A stretch of DNA of 64,000 bases from Alteribacillus sp. YIM 98480 (lineage in GTDB: Bacteria > Bacillota > Bacilli > Bacillales > Marinococcaceae), in NCBI RefSeq assembly GCF_009765375.1, contig NZ_VTOK01000019.1, positions 20,887 to 84,886 of the forward strand, in the 5' to 3' direction. Positions 26,562 through 34,113 of the stretch are shown here, piece after piece; the stretch's first letter is position 1, and each line of letters starts with the position of its first letter. Made by a program: the position numbers and the translations under genes. The notes under the pieces were generated by a model that was given only the letters and a program-made list of their open reading frames with translations, did no database searches and was not told the origin of the DNA.

Positions 26562-29156
26562 TTATTGGGGGTATTGCCAGTATTGCAAGTATTCTTCTTC
26601 TATTTTTTTACCAGATTGTGCTTTCATCTGATGCTGCAATGCATTCCATTTCCCTTGCCGGGATGGTTCATTTTTTGCCTGCTGGACATTCTCTGCTTTT
26701 TTCAGCAAGCGTTCCGCCACTTTATCATTTTTAATAAACCCTTGGTGTTTTCCTTCTGCAATCAAATCGTCTAATTGTGATAAGTCAAGCACTGCCTCTA
26801 CTGTAAAAGTACGTTCTGTACTATTTCCTTCCTCATCCGCTGCTTTGATGTTTATTTCATATTCACCAGGAGTAACCTGTAAAGGCGAAATTTTCACTTG
26901 ATCTTCCCATGTTTCCCCGTTAAGAGAGGCTGTCACTTCAGCAATATCATTATCTTTATCCGTTACCGTAAGAGGTACGGAGTATTCTTTTGTTATATCA
27001 AACGTAGAAAAATCAATATTCTTAATGACCGGCGGGTGTGTTTCTTTATTGATATCTTCCAAATTTAAAAGCATAAGCTGATAAGTGTTCTGATAAATAG
27101 AAGCAATTCCGGCAATCGTTACAATATCTCCTTCTTGGAATTGAGATTGAAATGATTCTAAGGAGATTCCTGTTCGATTGTCCACCCGCACTCTCGTTGT
27201 TTTACCATTTTTAGTGATATCAAATTCAAATGCATTATAATAACTTTCTATATTTTTGACAGTACCAGAAGATATTTCTACACGCTCTCCTTGGTGCTGA
27301 TCATTTACTTCGTCCACTGTATAATACGGCGGTAATTCTGTTGTTCCATTCTTTTCTATCGATTCAATGTCTGTCAGCTCGATTTGATTTTGAAAAGACG
27401 CTGTCGATCCTGTTATTGTTACGTGCTCACCTTTTTCAAAACCCCTGTCATGCTGATAAATATATACTCCTCCTGTATCATCTTGCACATAAAAGCCTTG
27501 AGCTCCAAATATCCCTGGTGTGGAAGTAATCACGCCCTCTACTTGGACAGTTGTCCCTCCTGTTTGCTGACGAACTTCAGCAATTGTCATAAGTTCGGGC
27601 TCTTCTTCTCCCGGATTATCGGATGTTTCATCAGCCAATGCAACTGTTGTCGTATAAAGGTTGCTTCCACCTTGTCTTAAGCGCAGGTTAGCTGCTCCAT
27701 CCGTTCCTTCTTTTACCTTAACGGTTAATTCTTTTACAGCCATTCCTTCTTCATCCGCTGTTACCGAAAACTCCTCGCTGTATCCGTAAGAAGAGGGCCA
27801 GCTTCCATCTTCGTTTTGTACTTGGGCTATTTGCTCTCCTCCATCAAGATACATACCAGCGTTATATCCTGTTACTGTTTCTCCAGCTTGCAGCCCTTCT
27901 ATGATTAATTCCAAAGTGAAAGATTCGTTGTTTGGAAGCGGGTCTTGATGCTGAAATTGATAAGAAGGATCCTTTTCTGCTTCCTCATATGATCCATAAG
28001 ATCCTGGAGCAAATGTATCCGGGTTGTACCACTCATAACCTGCTTCAGGCTCTGACCAGGGCTCTGTTTCTGGTTCTGTAGATTGTTCAGGGATTTCTTT
28101 ATCTAAAAGCGGCGAGACGTTATCCAACGGTATATCTTTTTCAGAAAAGCTTTTATAGGATTCTTCTTCTGCTAACCAATCCACCATATTTAAAAGTAAA
28201 ACGGAATCGTCTGCTTCTTGAAACCCGTCATATGTCGTTTTACTATCTCCTGTTTCTTCATTGCGATATTTAGGAGTAGCGTCTTCAACAGGAGAAGAGT
28301 CTCCGATAAAAGCAGCCTTACCGGCTTGCAGTTTAGAAATAGCAGCATAAGGACCTTCTTCTTCTCCGCCTCCAAAGTAGATTCCTTCATCTACAGCCGG
28401 TCCCCATTTATCACTTTCATTTAAATTTTCAGGTAAATAAACAATCCCCTTTGCTTTATCTGGATCTGTGATCGCTAACGTGGAGCCGGCATGCATCGCA
28501 ACTTCATTCACTCCTTCCGTAATACCAAACGTTTCGTCAGGTGAAACAATATCATCGGCCATCACTGTACCAGGAGCGTTATATCGAAAGCGAATACCAA
28601 AATGATCAGCTAACCAATCTGAACTTTCTACTCCTTCTATTGCTTCTTTTTCATTATCATCCATGTCTTTTGCTGGATTATCGTAAGCACCGCGGCGGTA
28701 GCCATTCATAATTTCTGATGAATCCCAGCGATTTTTATTGCGATCTGCGTTGTAGTGATCAGATATAAAGAAAACACTGCCTCCGTTTTCGGTATATTCA
28801 ATTAGTGCTTCTTGCTCTTCTTTTTGAAAAGGGATATTAGCCTCCGGAATGATAAACACGTCATACGGTTCTAAATCCTCGACTTGTATTGGGGTTGTTT
28901 GCCGAAGCTCCTCTACGTAATAACCTTTATCAGCAATTCCTTCTGCAAAATCAGAAAATGCCCCATCAATCACCCAGTCAGCTTGTCCAGCTGTCTGCCC
29001 GTGCGTATTATCAAATAATACTTGTTTTCCATTTGCCTCTTCAGGCTCGATAACTGGCGCAGGGTCTTGTGGACCAAATGCTGCTACCGTTCCCGGGATC
29101 CATAAACACACTGCGAGGACAACCACAGATAAAAACGTGACATGACGTAATTTCAC
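26562..29156 (-). CDS. Large secreted protein: DUF4350/GATase-like, two OB folds, FIMAH
   Basis: 864 residues when started at the GTG at 29156, which has AAGGAGG at 8-base spacing; the ATG at 29192 lies before that site. A signal peptide (HVTFLSVVVLAVCLWIPGTVAA) comes first. A GATase/ThuA-like domain follows to ~residue 320 (LFDNTHGQTAG, FIIPEANIPF, GGSVFFISDHYNADRNKNR). After an acidic linker and an extracellular domain come two OB-fold segments (~residues 545-700, TIAEVRQQTGGTTVQVEGVITS and YYTVDEVNDQHQGERVEISSG) like those of YhcR nucleases. It ends in an Ig-like domain and a FIMAH helical domain. It may bind or process extracellular nucleic acid or polymer; no catalytic residues can be assigned. 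Confidence 0.75.
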   Translation of the reverse strand: MKLRHVTFLSVVVLAVCLWIPGTVAAFGPQDPAPVIEPEEANGKQVLFDNTHGQTAGQADWVIDGAFSDFAEGIADKGYYVEELRQTTPIQVEDLEPYDVFIIPEANIPFQKEEQEALIEYTENGGSVFFISDHYNADRNKNRWDSSEIMNGYRRGAYDNPAKDMDDNEKEAIEGVESSDWLADHFGIRFRYNAPGTVMADDIVSPDETFGITEGVNEVAMHAGSTLAITDPDKAKGIVYLPENLNESDKWGPAVDEGIYFGGGEEEGPYAAISKLQAGKAAFIGDSSPVEDATPKYRNEETGDSKTTYDGFQEADDSVLLLNMVDWLAEEESYKSFSEKDIPLDNVSPLLDKEIPEQSTEPETEPWSEPEAGYEWYNPDTFAPGSYGSYEEAEKDPSYQFQHQDPLPNNESFTLELIIEGLQAGETVTGYNAGMYLDGGEQIAQVQNEDGSWPSSYGYSEEFSVTADEEGMAVKELTVKVKEGTDGAANLRLRQGGSNLYTTTVALADETSDNPGEEEPELMTIAEVRQQTGGTTVQVEGVITSTPGIFGAQGFYVQDDTGGVYIYQHDRGFEKGEHVTITGSTASFQNQIELTDIESIEKNGTTELPPYYTVDEVNDQHQGERVEISSGTVKNIESYYNAFEFDITKNGKTTRVRVDNRTGISLESFQSQFQEGDIVTIAGIASIYQNTYQLMLLNLEDINKETHPPVIKNIDFSTFDITKEYSVPLTVTDKDNDIAEVTASLNGETWEDQVKISPLQVTPGEYEINIKAADEEGNSTERTFTVEAVLDLSQLDDLIAEGKHQGFIKNDKVAERLLKKAENVQQAKNEPSRQGKWNALQHQMKAQSGKKIEEEYLQYWQYPQ

Positions 29157-29331
29157 TTTTATTTCCTCCTTTTTACAATTATTTATTATCACCGCTAAGT
29201 ATAAAGATCCTTTATGTACGCACTTTTAAAATAGTGTAAATATTTTATAATACTTGTATTATTTTCCTATTTTTTCTTTTTCTCTTTGGTATACTAATGA
29301 AACAATAAAAGACAGGGGAAGGAAGGTCACA

Positions 29332-30177
29332 TTGCCAATTCAGTGGAATGAAATAAAAACAGCGATATTTGATTTGGATGGAACATTGTATGAAGATACT
29401 CATCATTTTGAGTACTATGCAGCATTACTAGAAGAAAAGCTAGATAAGAACGATCGGAATTCTTTTAGAAAAGATTATGAAAACATGCTGAAAGGAAAGC
29501 ATCCGGTGGCTGTCGGCCGTGTATATGATGCAGTCCGCGACCGTGTGTTAGAAGTAGATCCGGAAACAAACCGAGTTATAAACACATGGGATTGGGAAGG
29601 AAAACCCGTTACAAAAGAAGAGGAATATAAAGAGCCGATTACTTTTGATTTTGATTCAATGATTGCGATTGGAGATGGTTGGTGGCTCCCTGTAGCAGCA
29701 GCAAAGCACTATGGTGTGCAAAGTACTTATGATGCTTACCATAAAACTAAGGAATTTATGCAAACAGAAGCCTTTCAATTTACTGAACAGCCCGAACGGC
29801 GAAAAGCGCTTAAGCAGCTTAGAGATCATATGAAACTTATTCTTATCACGAATTCTCAAGCAGATGATGTAAAACGGCTGCTTGATACTTTAGATTTAAA
29901 CGGTATTTTTCATGAAGTGATTGCTAATGCCAAAAAGCCTGTACACACTGAAGAGCACTTCAAAAAAATAATAGAAACAGAAGAGATACTGCCAAATGAA
30001 GCGGTCTCGCTTGGTGATAACTATTTAAATGATATCGTTCCAGCAGAAAATCTTGGAATGAACGCTGTCCTTATCGACCCACAAGGCTGTACAACGACAC
30101 GCGGACATACAGAGTGTGTTCAATCACTGACAGACTTATTTCCAACCATTAAGAAATTACAGCACACTTCCTTTTAG
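29332..30177 (+). CDS. HAD superfamily hydrolase
   Basis: 281 residues from a TTG preceded by GGGGAAGGAAGG. Motif I is FDLDGTLYED near residue 13, motif II LITNSQADD, the motif III lysine region NAKKPVHTEEHF and motif IV GDNYLND. It is a soluble phosphatase or phosphonatase-like enzyme of unknown substrate with a long insertion after motif I. Its nearness to a phosphonate-type importer is suggestive, but it is divergent and separated by the secreted-protein gene. An upstream ATG at 29254 is possible but has no ribosome binding site. Confidence 0.8.
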   Translation: MPIQWNEIKTAIFDLDGTLYEDTHHFEYYAALLEEKLDKNDRNSFRKDYENMLKGKHPVAVGRVYDAVRDRVLEVDPETNRVINTWDWEGKPVTKEEEYKEPITFDFDSMIAIGDGWWLPVAAAKHYGVQSTYDAYHKTKEFMQTEAFQFTEQPERRKALKQLRDHMKLILITNSQADDVKRLLDTLDLNGIFHEVIANAKKPVHTEEHFKKIIETEEILPNEAVSLGDNYLNDIVPAENLGMNAVLIDPQGCTTTRGHTECVQSLTDLFPTIKKLQHTSF

Positions 30178-30275
30178 AAAAACTGGGCTTTCTGCCAAGT
30201 ACGAATGTCGAAAGCTAGTTTTGCTTATGCTTTGATCGTTTAACAAAGTTAAATATTTTAAAAGTATTAAGGTAA
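30177..30275 (+). repeat. REP-like hairpin repeat, family B (diverged) with tail
   Basis: Starts inside the HAD stop region with GAAAAACTGGGCTT and continues GTCGAAAGCTAGTTTTGCTTATG, then the conserved tail TTAACAAAGTTAAATATTTTAAAAGTATTA. Confidence 0.5.
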
Positions 30276-30504
30276 ACTCGCCAATTAGCAGTCTTGACAG
30301 GCGAAGGTACGCAAACTTAATATGGAAGTATTTATCTGTAACCGGAAAAATCTCATTACTTAGGGAAATGGCTCTAGTGGTATGGCTAAAGCTACGTTGT
30401 TATACCGATACGGATCTCTGGTCGCTGCATTACTTCCAGAATACACTAGAGCCTTTTTCTTTCATACAGCTTCCGTTTTCATATCTAACGCTTGGGAAAA
30501 AACT
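30178..30504. other. Gap with REP-like repeat and branched terminator
   Basis: No gene. 30177-30275 resembles the family-B repeat (GAAAAACTGG...GTCGAAAGCTAGTTTTGCTTAT, then TTAACAAAGTTAAAT). A structured terminator follows at 30370-30463. Confidence 0.6.
30370..30463 (+). terminator. Three-way-junction terminator or small RNA
   Basis: Outer stem GGCTCTAGTG (30370-30379) with CACTAGAGCC (30444-30453), 10 bp perfect, followed by TTTTTCTTTC. Inside are two more stems: GGTAT with ATACC (30402-30406), and TCTGG (30417-30421) with CCAGA (30436-30440). It is oriented to end transcripts from the HAD gene, but it is far larger than a usual terminator and may be the 3' part of a small RNA. Confidence 0.6.
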
Positions 30505-31074
30505 CTACTTTGATTTTAAAACGTCATGGTCTACATAACGTTCACCATTTAATTCCGTAAGTACATTTATCGCTACTTTTGCTCCGTCACCTGCAGTAAT
30601 AATCGTGTGTACACTCACACCAGCAACGGTCCCTGCTGCCCATACGCCTTGTACGCTTGTTTTGCCAGCATCATCTGTGTCTATGATTGTTTTAATACGC
30701 GGTTCCTTTCCTTCCGCTGTTTTTATACCTGATGTTTCTGCAAGCTTGGTGTTTCCTCCAGTTGTCATAATAACGTGTTTGGCTTCATAGCTGCCGTCAT
30801 CTGTCTCGACTATTACGCGCTGATCTTTTTCATTTTTTACGGTATTGACCTGGGTTTTTACCATTTCCGCTCCGAACTTTTGCGCTTGTTCTTTTCCTGT
30901 TTGCAAAAGCTCAGGTCCTTCGATTTCCGGAACACCGTAGTGGTTTTCTACCCAAGCTGCTTTGGTCATGCTTTGATCGTTATCAAGGACGAGAGTTTTC
31001 TTACCTGCTTTTGCAGTAAATAATGCAGCACTTGCGCCGGCAGGTCCTGCTCCGACAATAATTACGTCATACAT
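30505..31074 (-). CDS. Single-domain thioredoxin-reductase-like FAD protein
   Basis: 189 residues, about 60% of the length of thioredoxin reductase. The FAD motif VGAGPAGASAALFTAKAG is at the N-terminus, and the second FAD motif is VQGVWAAGTVAGVSVHTIITAGDGAKVA. The central NADPH-binding domain and the redox CxxC are absent: the two FAD half-domains join directly after VIMTTGG. Intact start (AGGAGG before ATG) and no frameshift, so it is a naturally short protein. It may receive electrons from a partner protein. Function unknown. Confidence 0.8.
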   Translation of the reverse strand: MYDVIIVGAGPAGASAALFTAKAGKKTLVLDNDQSMTKAAWVENHYGVPEIEGPELLQTGKEQAQKFGAEMVKTQVNTVKNEKDQRVIVETDDGSYEAKHVIMTTGGNTKLAETSGIKTAEGKEPRIKTIIDTDDAGKTSVQGVWAAGTVAGVSVHTIITAGDGAKVAINVLTELNGERYVDHDVLKSK

Positions 31075-31203
31075 GTGTAACTCCTCCTATTTATTATTTG
31101 CTTTTTTCTAACCACTAACAGTTTAAATCTATTAGATTAAAGAGGTCAAAGAAAACGCTTGCAAAATTTATTAGCACACACAGATTCTATTCATTTTTAT
31201 TCC

Positions 31204-31305
31204 TCATTCAGCTCTTCTTTTTTTGACTCTATTTGCATCCGATTCAGCGATTCTCTTTTGTTATCAAGCGCTTCGCATTTGGTTTCAGAGCTTCGAACCT
31301 AATTA
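31204..31305. repeat. Iteron array, family C (TTCAGCGCTT type)
   Basis: Motifs TTCAGCTCTTC, TTCAGCGATTC, AAGCGCTTCG and TTCAGAGCTTCG spaced about 20-40 bases, matching the motif of the larger array at 51800-52270. Confidence 0.5.
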
Positions 31306-31344
31306 TCAGCTAAACTCTATTAATCCCAAATGGAAATTTTGGAT

Positions 31345-31400
31345 TTAGTAAGTCCTTATGTCGGAAGTCGTAATTATCCTTATAACTTCATCCTTTAACA
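31345..31400. repeat. REP-like repeat, family B (fragment)
   Basis: GTAAGTCCTTATGTCGGAAGTCGTAATTAT resembles the loop and right arm of the family-B hairpin. Short and diverged. Confidence 0.35.
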
Positions 31401-31430
31401 CAATTAAATATCACCAAAATCCAAAAAATA

Positions 31431-31457
31431 AATCCCCGATTGCTGCGCTCGGGGATT
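31431..31457 (-). terminator. Intrinsic terminator on minus strand
   Basis: AATCCCCGA and TCGGGGATT form a perfect 9-bp stem with a 9-base loop. On the minus strand TATTTTTT follows. No protein gene lies directly before it, only the structured region 31466-31634, so it probably ends a non-coding transcript or the epimerase mRNA. Confidence 0.75.
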
Positions 31458-31465
31458 CGAAAAAG

Positions 31466-31634
31466 TATAAGGAGGCTTAAAAGCTTGCGGATGGAATGAT
31501 TTCATAGCGAAAAGGGTAAGCTGACCTCTCATCAATCAGCCAATTATTTAAAGGAGGAATTATCATGATCGCCTGAAGAAATCGTCCTTACCACATTTTT
31601 TTACTTTTTAGATGCTGGCATGGGCCTCCTTATA
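31466..31634 (-). ncRNA. Candidate structured RNA closed by an 11-bp stem
   Basis: TATAAGGAGGC (31466-31476) pairs with GCCTCCTTATA (31624-31634). Inside, GGTAAG and CTTACC pair and CTGA/TCAG form a smaller hairpin. On the minus strand the closing stem lies just before the terminator at 31431-31457, the layout of an independent small RNA of roughly 200 bases. No known family (6S, SRP, tmRNA, RNase P or the main riboswitches) was recognised. Strand is inferred from the terminator. Confidence 0.4.
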
Positions 31635-31763
31635 TTAAAAAGGGGGAGTTGGGATAGATGAGAGTGTTTGCTATCTATCCTTTACAATTCATACTGTACG
31701 CTTGTTTTATGTCAGCAAAATGTCAGGATAACAATTTTTTAGTAATACGCTGTTCTTTTCTGT

Positions 31764-32678
31764 TTATCCCGACAATAAATCAGACAGTGCGGTTTTAAGA
31801 TTATTATATTGAAAAGTGAACCCTTCATCTATTAATTTTTGCGGCAAAGCATTGCGGCCTGTTAAAGCAAGGCTTGGCTCTGTCCCCATCACCACGTAAG
31901 CTCCTGCCCAAACGAGCGGCGTTGGAGCAGGCGGAGCCCAGCCTTTATTCAACACTTTGCGTAGCGTTTTCATGAATTCTTTATTCGTTACTGGCTGCGG
32001 TCCGGTTGCATTATAAATGCCGCCCATTGATTTATCTTCTATCGCTTTTAGAAACATACTATTTAAATCATCAATATGCAGCCAGCTTATATACTGATTG
32101 CCGGGACCAACTTTACCGCCGAGATTGTATTTAACCAATTTTTTTAACGGTTCTAATGCACCGCCATCACGCCCAAGAGCAAAACCTATTCTAAGCATTG
32201 CTTGCCTTGTATGGGGAAGGGATGCTGCAAAAAAGGCTTTTTCCCAAAGCTGGCAGACTTTGACCGAAAAGCCTTCTCCATGTGGAGAGTTTTCGGTGCA
32301 TACATCTCTTGTATTTCCAAAGATAGCAAGAGAACCTGCTTGAACAAATGCTTGAGGCGGCTGCTCGCATGTTTGAATCGCTTTTTGCAGGATTCTCACA
32401 GAGTAATAACGAGAACGAATGATTTCTTTTTTATTTTCTTCGGTATAGATGCAGTTCACACTTTTTCCGGTGAAGTTTACGACGGCATAACATCCGTCCA
32501 GCTCTTTTGCCCATTCTCCCATCGTTCTGCCATCCCAATGGACATAACGGATACTATTCTCCACTCGAGAATGTCCTCTAGTTAGAATTGTTACGTCGTA
32601 TCCTTTATTTAAAAGAAACAAGGCTAACGATTGACCGAGAAAACCAGAACCGCCCGGAAGTACAATTTTTTTATTCAT
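31764..32678 (-). CDS. TIGR01777-type NAD(P)-dependent epimerase (YfcH/SulA-like)
   Basis: 304 residues from the ATG at 32678, chosen because AAGGAAGGGA lies 8 bases upstream; the longer frame from 32726 has no such site. N-terminal Rossmann motif LPGGSGFLGQSLALFLL, central VHWDGRTMGEWAKELDG and VNFTGKSVN typical of TIGR01777, and the DUF1731 C-terminus with NKGWAPPAPTPLVW and TGRNALPQKLIDEGFTF. A widespread short-chain-type enzyme family of unknown substrate. Confidence 0.88.
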   Translation of the reverse strand: MNKKIVLPGGSGFLGQSLALFLLNKGYDVTILTRGHSRVENSIRYVHWDGRTMGEWAKELDGCYAVVNFTGKSVNCIYTEENKKEIIRSRYYSVRILQKAIQTCEQPPQAFVQAGSLAIFGNTRDVCTENSPHGEGFSVKVCQLWEKAFFAASLPHTRQAMLRIGFALGRDGGALEPLKKLVKYNLGGKVGPGNQYISWLHIDDLNSMFLKAIEDKSMGGIYNATGPQPVTNKEFMKTLRKVLNKGWAPPAPTPLVWAGAYVVMGTEPSLALTGRNALPQKLIDEGFTFQYNNLKTALSDLLSG

Positions 32679-32822
32679 ATATATCCCTTCCTTCAAAAGC
32701 GCAAAAACTAGTATCTTTCTAACCATACCATATTTTCAGACTTATACGTTTCCTTTTAAAATTATTGGTAAAAGGTGTATGATTACTATAGGAAGCAACC
32801 GCTGGATGCTGATGAAATATTA

Positions 32823-32915
32823 GAAAAACTTGACTTACCTCCAATCCCTATGGAGGAAGTCATAGTTTTACTTATACTTTGTTCATTTTAAAAAAGTTAA
32901 TCATTTCTAAAGTAT
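32823..32915 (+). repeat. REP-like hairpin repeat, family B (complete)
   Basis: Left arm GAAAAACTTGACTTACCTCC, loop, right arm ATGGAGGAAGTCATAGTTTT, then CTTATACTTT and the tail AAAAAGTTAATCATTTCTAAAGTATT. One of the two best copies. Confidence 0.75.
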
Positions 32916-32916
32916 T

Positions 32917-33010
32917 AGAAAAACTTGACTTACCGCCAACACCTATGGCGTAACTCATAGTTTTGCTTATAATTTATTCCGTTAACAAAGTTAAACTTTC
33001 CTAAAGTATC
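32917..33010 (+). repeat. REP-like hairpin repeat, family B (complete, tandem copy)
   Basis: Left arm GAAAAACTTGACTTACCGCC, loop AACACCTAT, right arm GGCGTAACTCATAGTTTT, then GCTTATAATTT and the tail TTAACAAAGTTAAACTTTCC. Directly follows the previous copy. Confidence 0.75.
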
Positions 33011-33051
33011 ATGACAATAATATAAACAGATCAGTAAAGGAGACAGGCGAA

Positions 33052-34095
33052 ATGAAAATTGATCAATGGATGTCCCGTATACCTTCCCTGGATAAGGAAG
33101 CAGGCGATAAAGCAGCAGCATACATAGATAATTTAACGAAACCACCGGGAAGTCTCGGCCGTCTTGAAACCATCGCAGCCAAATTAGCCGCCATGACTGG
33201 CAATCCTTTTCCAGATGTCACACCAGCGGGCGTGCTTGTGTTCGCGGCTGATCACGGCATCACTGCAGAAGGTGTGTCTGCTTTTCCTCAAGAAATAACG
33301 GTGCAGATGGCCAAAAACTTCTTAAAAAAAGGCGCTGCTATCAATGTGTTTTCTAATCAAATCAATGCCGATTTCCAGCTGATTGATATTGGAATGGCCA
33401 AAGAAGTAAACGAAGACGGAATTATTTCGAGAAAAATAAAAGCAGGAACGGCCAACTTTTGCAAAGAAGACGCGATGTCAAGAGATGAAGCCGTTCAGGC
33501 GATGGAAGCCGGTTTTGAAGAAGCCGAAAAAATGATTACCCAAAAAGGGATTAAATGCCTGATTTTAGGCGAAATGGGTATTGGCAATACGACGGCAAGC
33601 AGTGCAATGATATCTGCGTTCACCAATAAAAATCCAGCTAGCGTCACAGGTCCTGGTACTGGTCTCACGAAAGAGCGCATGCTTCATAAACAGCATATTC
33701 TTCAAACTGCACTGCAAAACAGAAACATAAATAACCATGATCCACTTGATGTGCTAGCAAAAGTAGGTGGATTGGAAATAGCCGGCATCACCGGTGCCAT
33801 GCTGGCCGCTGCGTCTCATCGGGTGCCCATTTTGGTTGATGGCTTTATTAGTGCTGCCGCTGCCGTTACTGCTCAAGCCCTTTCACCGCTTGCTGCAGAT
33901 TATATGTTCGTCGGCCATTATTCGACTGAACCAGGACATGCTATTGCCATAGAAATACTGGACAAGAAACCTTTGCTTGATCTTCAGATGAGACTTGGCG
34001 AAGGCAGCGGAGCAGCTCTTGCTTTTCCTATTTTGCGTTCAGCTTGTGCGATGGTTCGTGAAATGGCTACCTTTGAAGACTTAGCCAACTATTAA
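33052..34095 (+). CDS. cobT: Nicotinate-nucleotide-dimethylbenzimidazole phosphoribosyltransferase
   Basis: 347 residues, standard length. Conserved substrate motifs KPPGSLGRLE (near 31), FAADHGITAEGVSAFPQEIT, LGEMGIGNTTASSA and the C-terminal RLGEGSGAALAFP with the catalytic glutamate. It activates the lower-ligand base DMB to alpha-ribazole phosphate for cobalamin assembly. No other cobalamin gene lies in the window, so it may serve salvage or remodelling of imported corrinoids. Site AAGGAGACAGGCGAA precedes the ATG. Confidence 0.93.
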   Translation: MKIDQWMSRIPSLDKEAGDKAAAYIDNLTKPPGSLGRLETIAAKLAAMTGNPFPDVTPAGVLVFAADHGITAEGVSAFPQEITVQMAKNFLKKGAAINVFSNQINADFQLIDIGMAKEVNEDGIISRKIKAGTANFCKEDAMSRDEAVQAMEAGFEEAEKMITQKGIKCLILGEMGIGNTTASSAMISAFTNKNPASVTGPGTGLTKERMLHKQHILQTALQNRNINNHDPLDVLAKVGGLEIAGITGAMLAAASHRVPILVDGFISAAAAVTAQALSPLAADYMFVGHYSTEPGHAIAIEILDKKPLLDLQMRLGEGSGAALAFPILRSACAMVREMATFEDLANY

Positions 34096-34113
34096 AAGAG
34101 CAGCCGCTTCACT

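Larger units (their letters stand above)
31075..31763. other. Gene-free 689 bp with iterons, REP fragment and structured RNA candidate
   Basis: No protein gene found. It contains family-C iterons at 31204-31305, a family-B fragment near 31345-31400, a terminator at 31431-31457, an 11-bp long-range stem enclosing 31466-31634 and a further hairpin at 31652-31680. Confidence 0.6.
32679..33051. other. Divergent gap with two tandem REP-like repeats
   Basis: Between the epimerase and cobT. Two family-B units follow each other at 32823-32915 and 32917-33010. No cobalamin riboswitch is visible before cobT. Confidence 0.6.

Noticed and set aside
31563..31576. AAAGGAGG followed by ATG ATC GCC TGA (three-codon frame)
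   Set aside because: Too short to support as a gene, and the nearby terminator points to transcription from the other strand.
32760..33051. Possible cobalamin riboswitch before cobT
   Set aside because: The conserved B12-box pattern is absent; the structure there is explained by two REP-like repeats.
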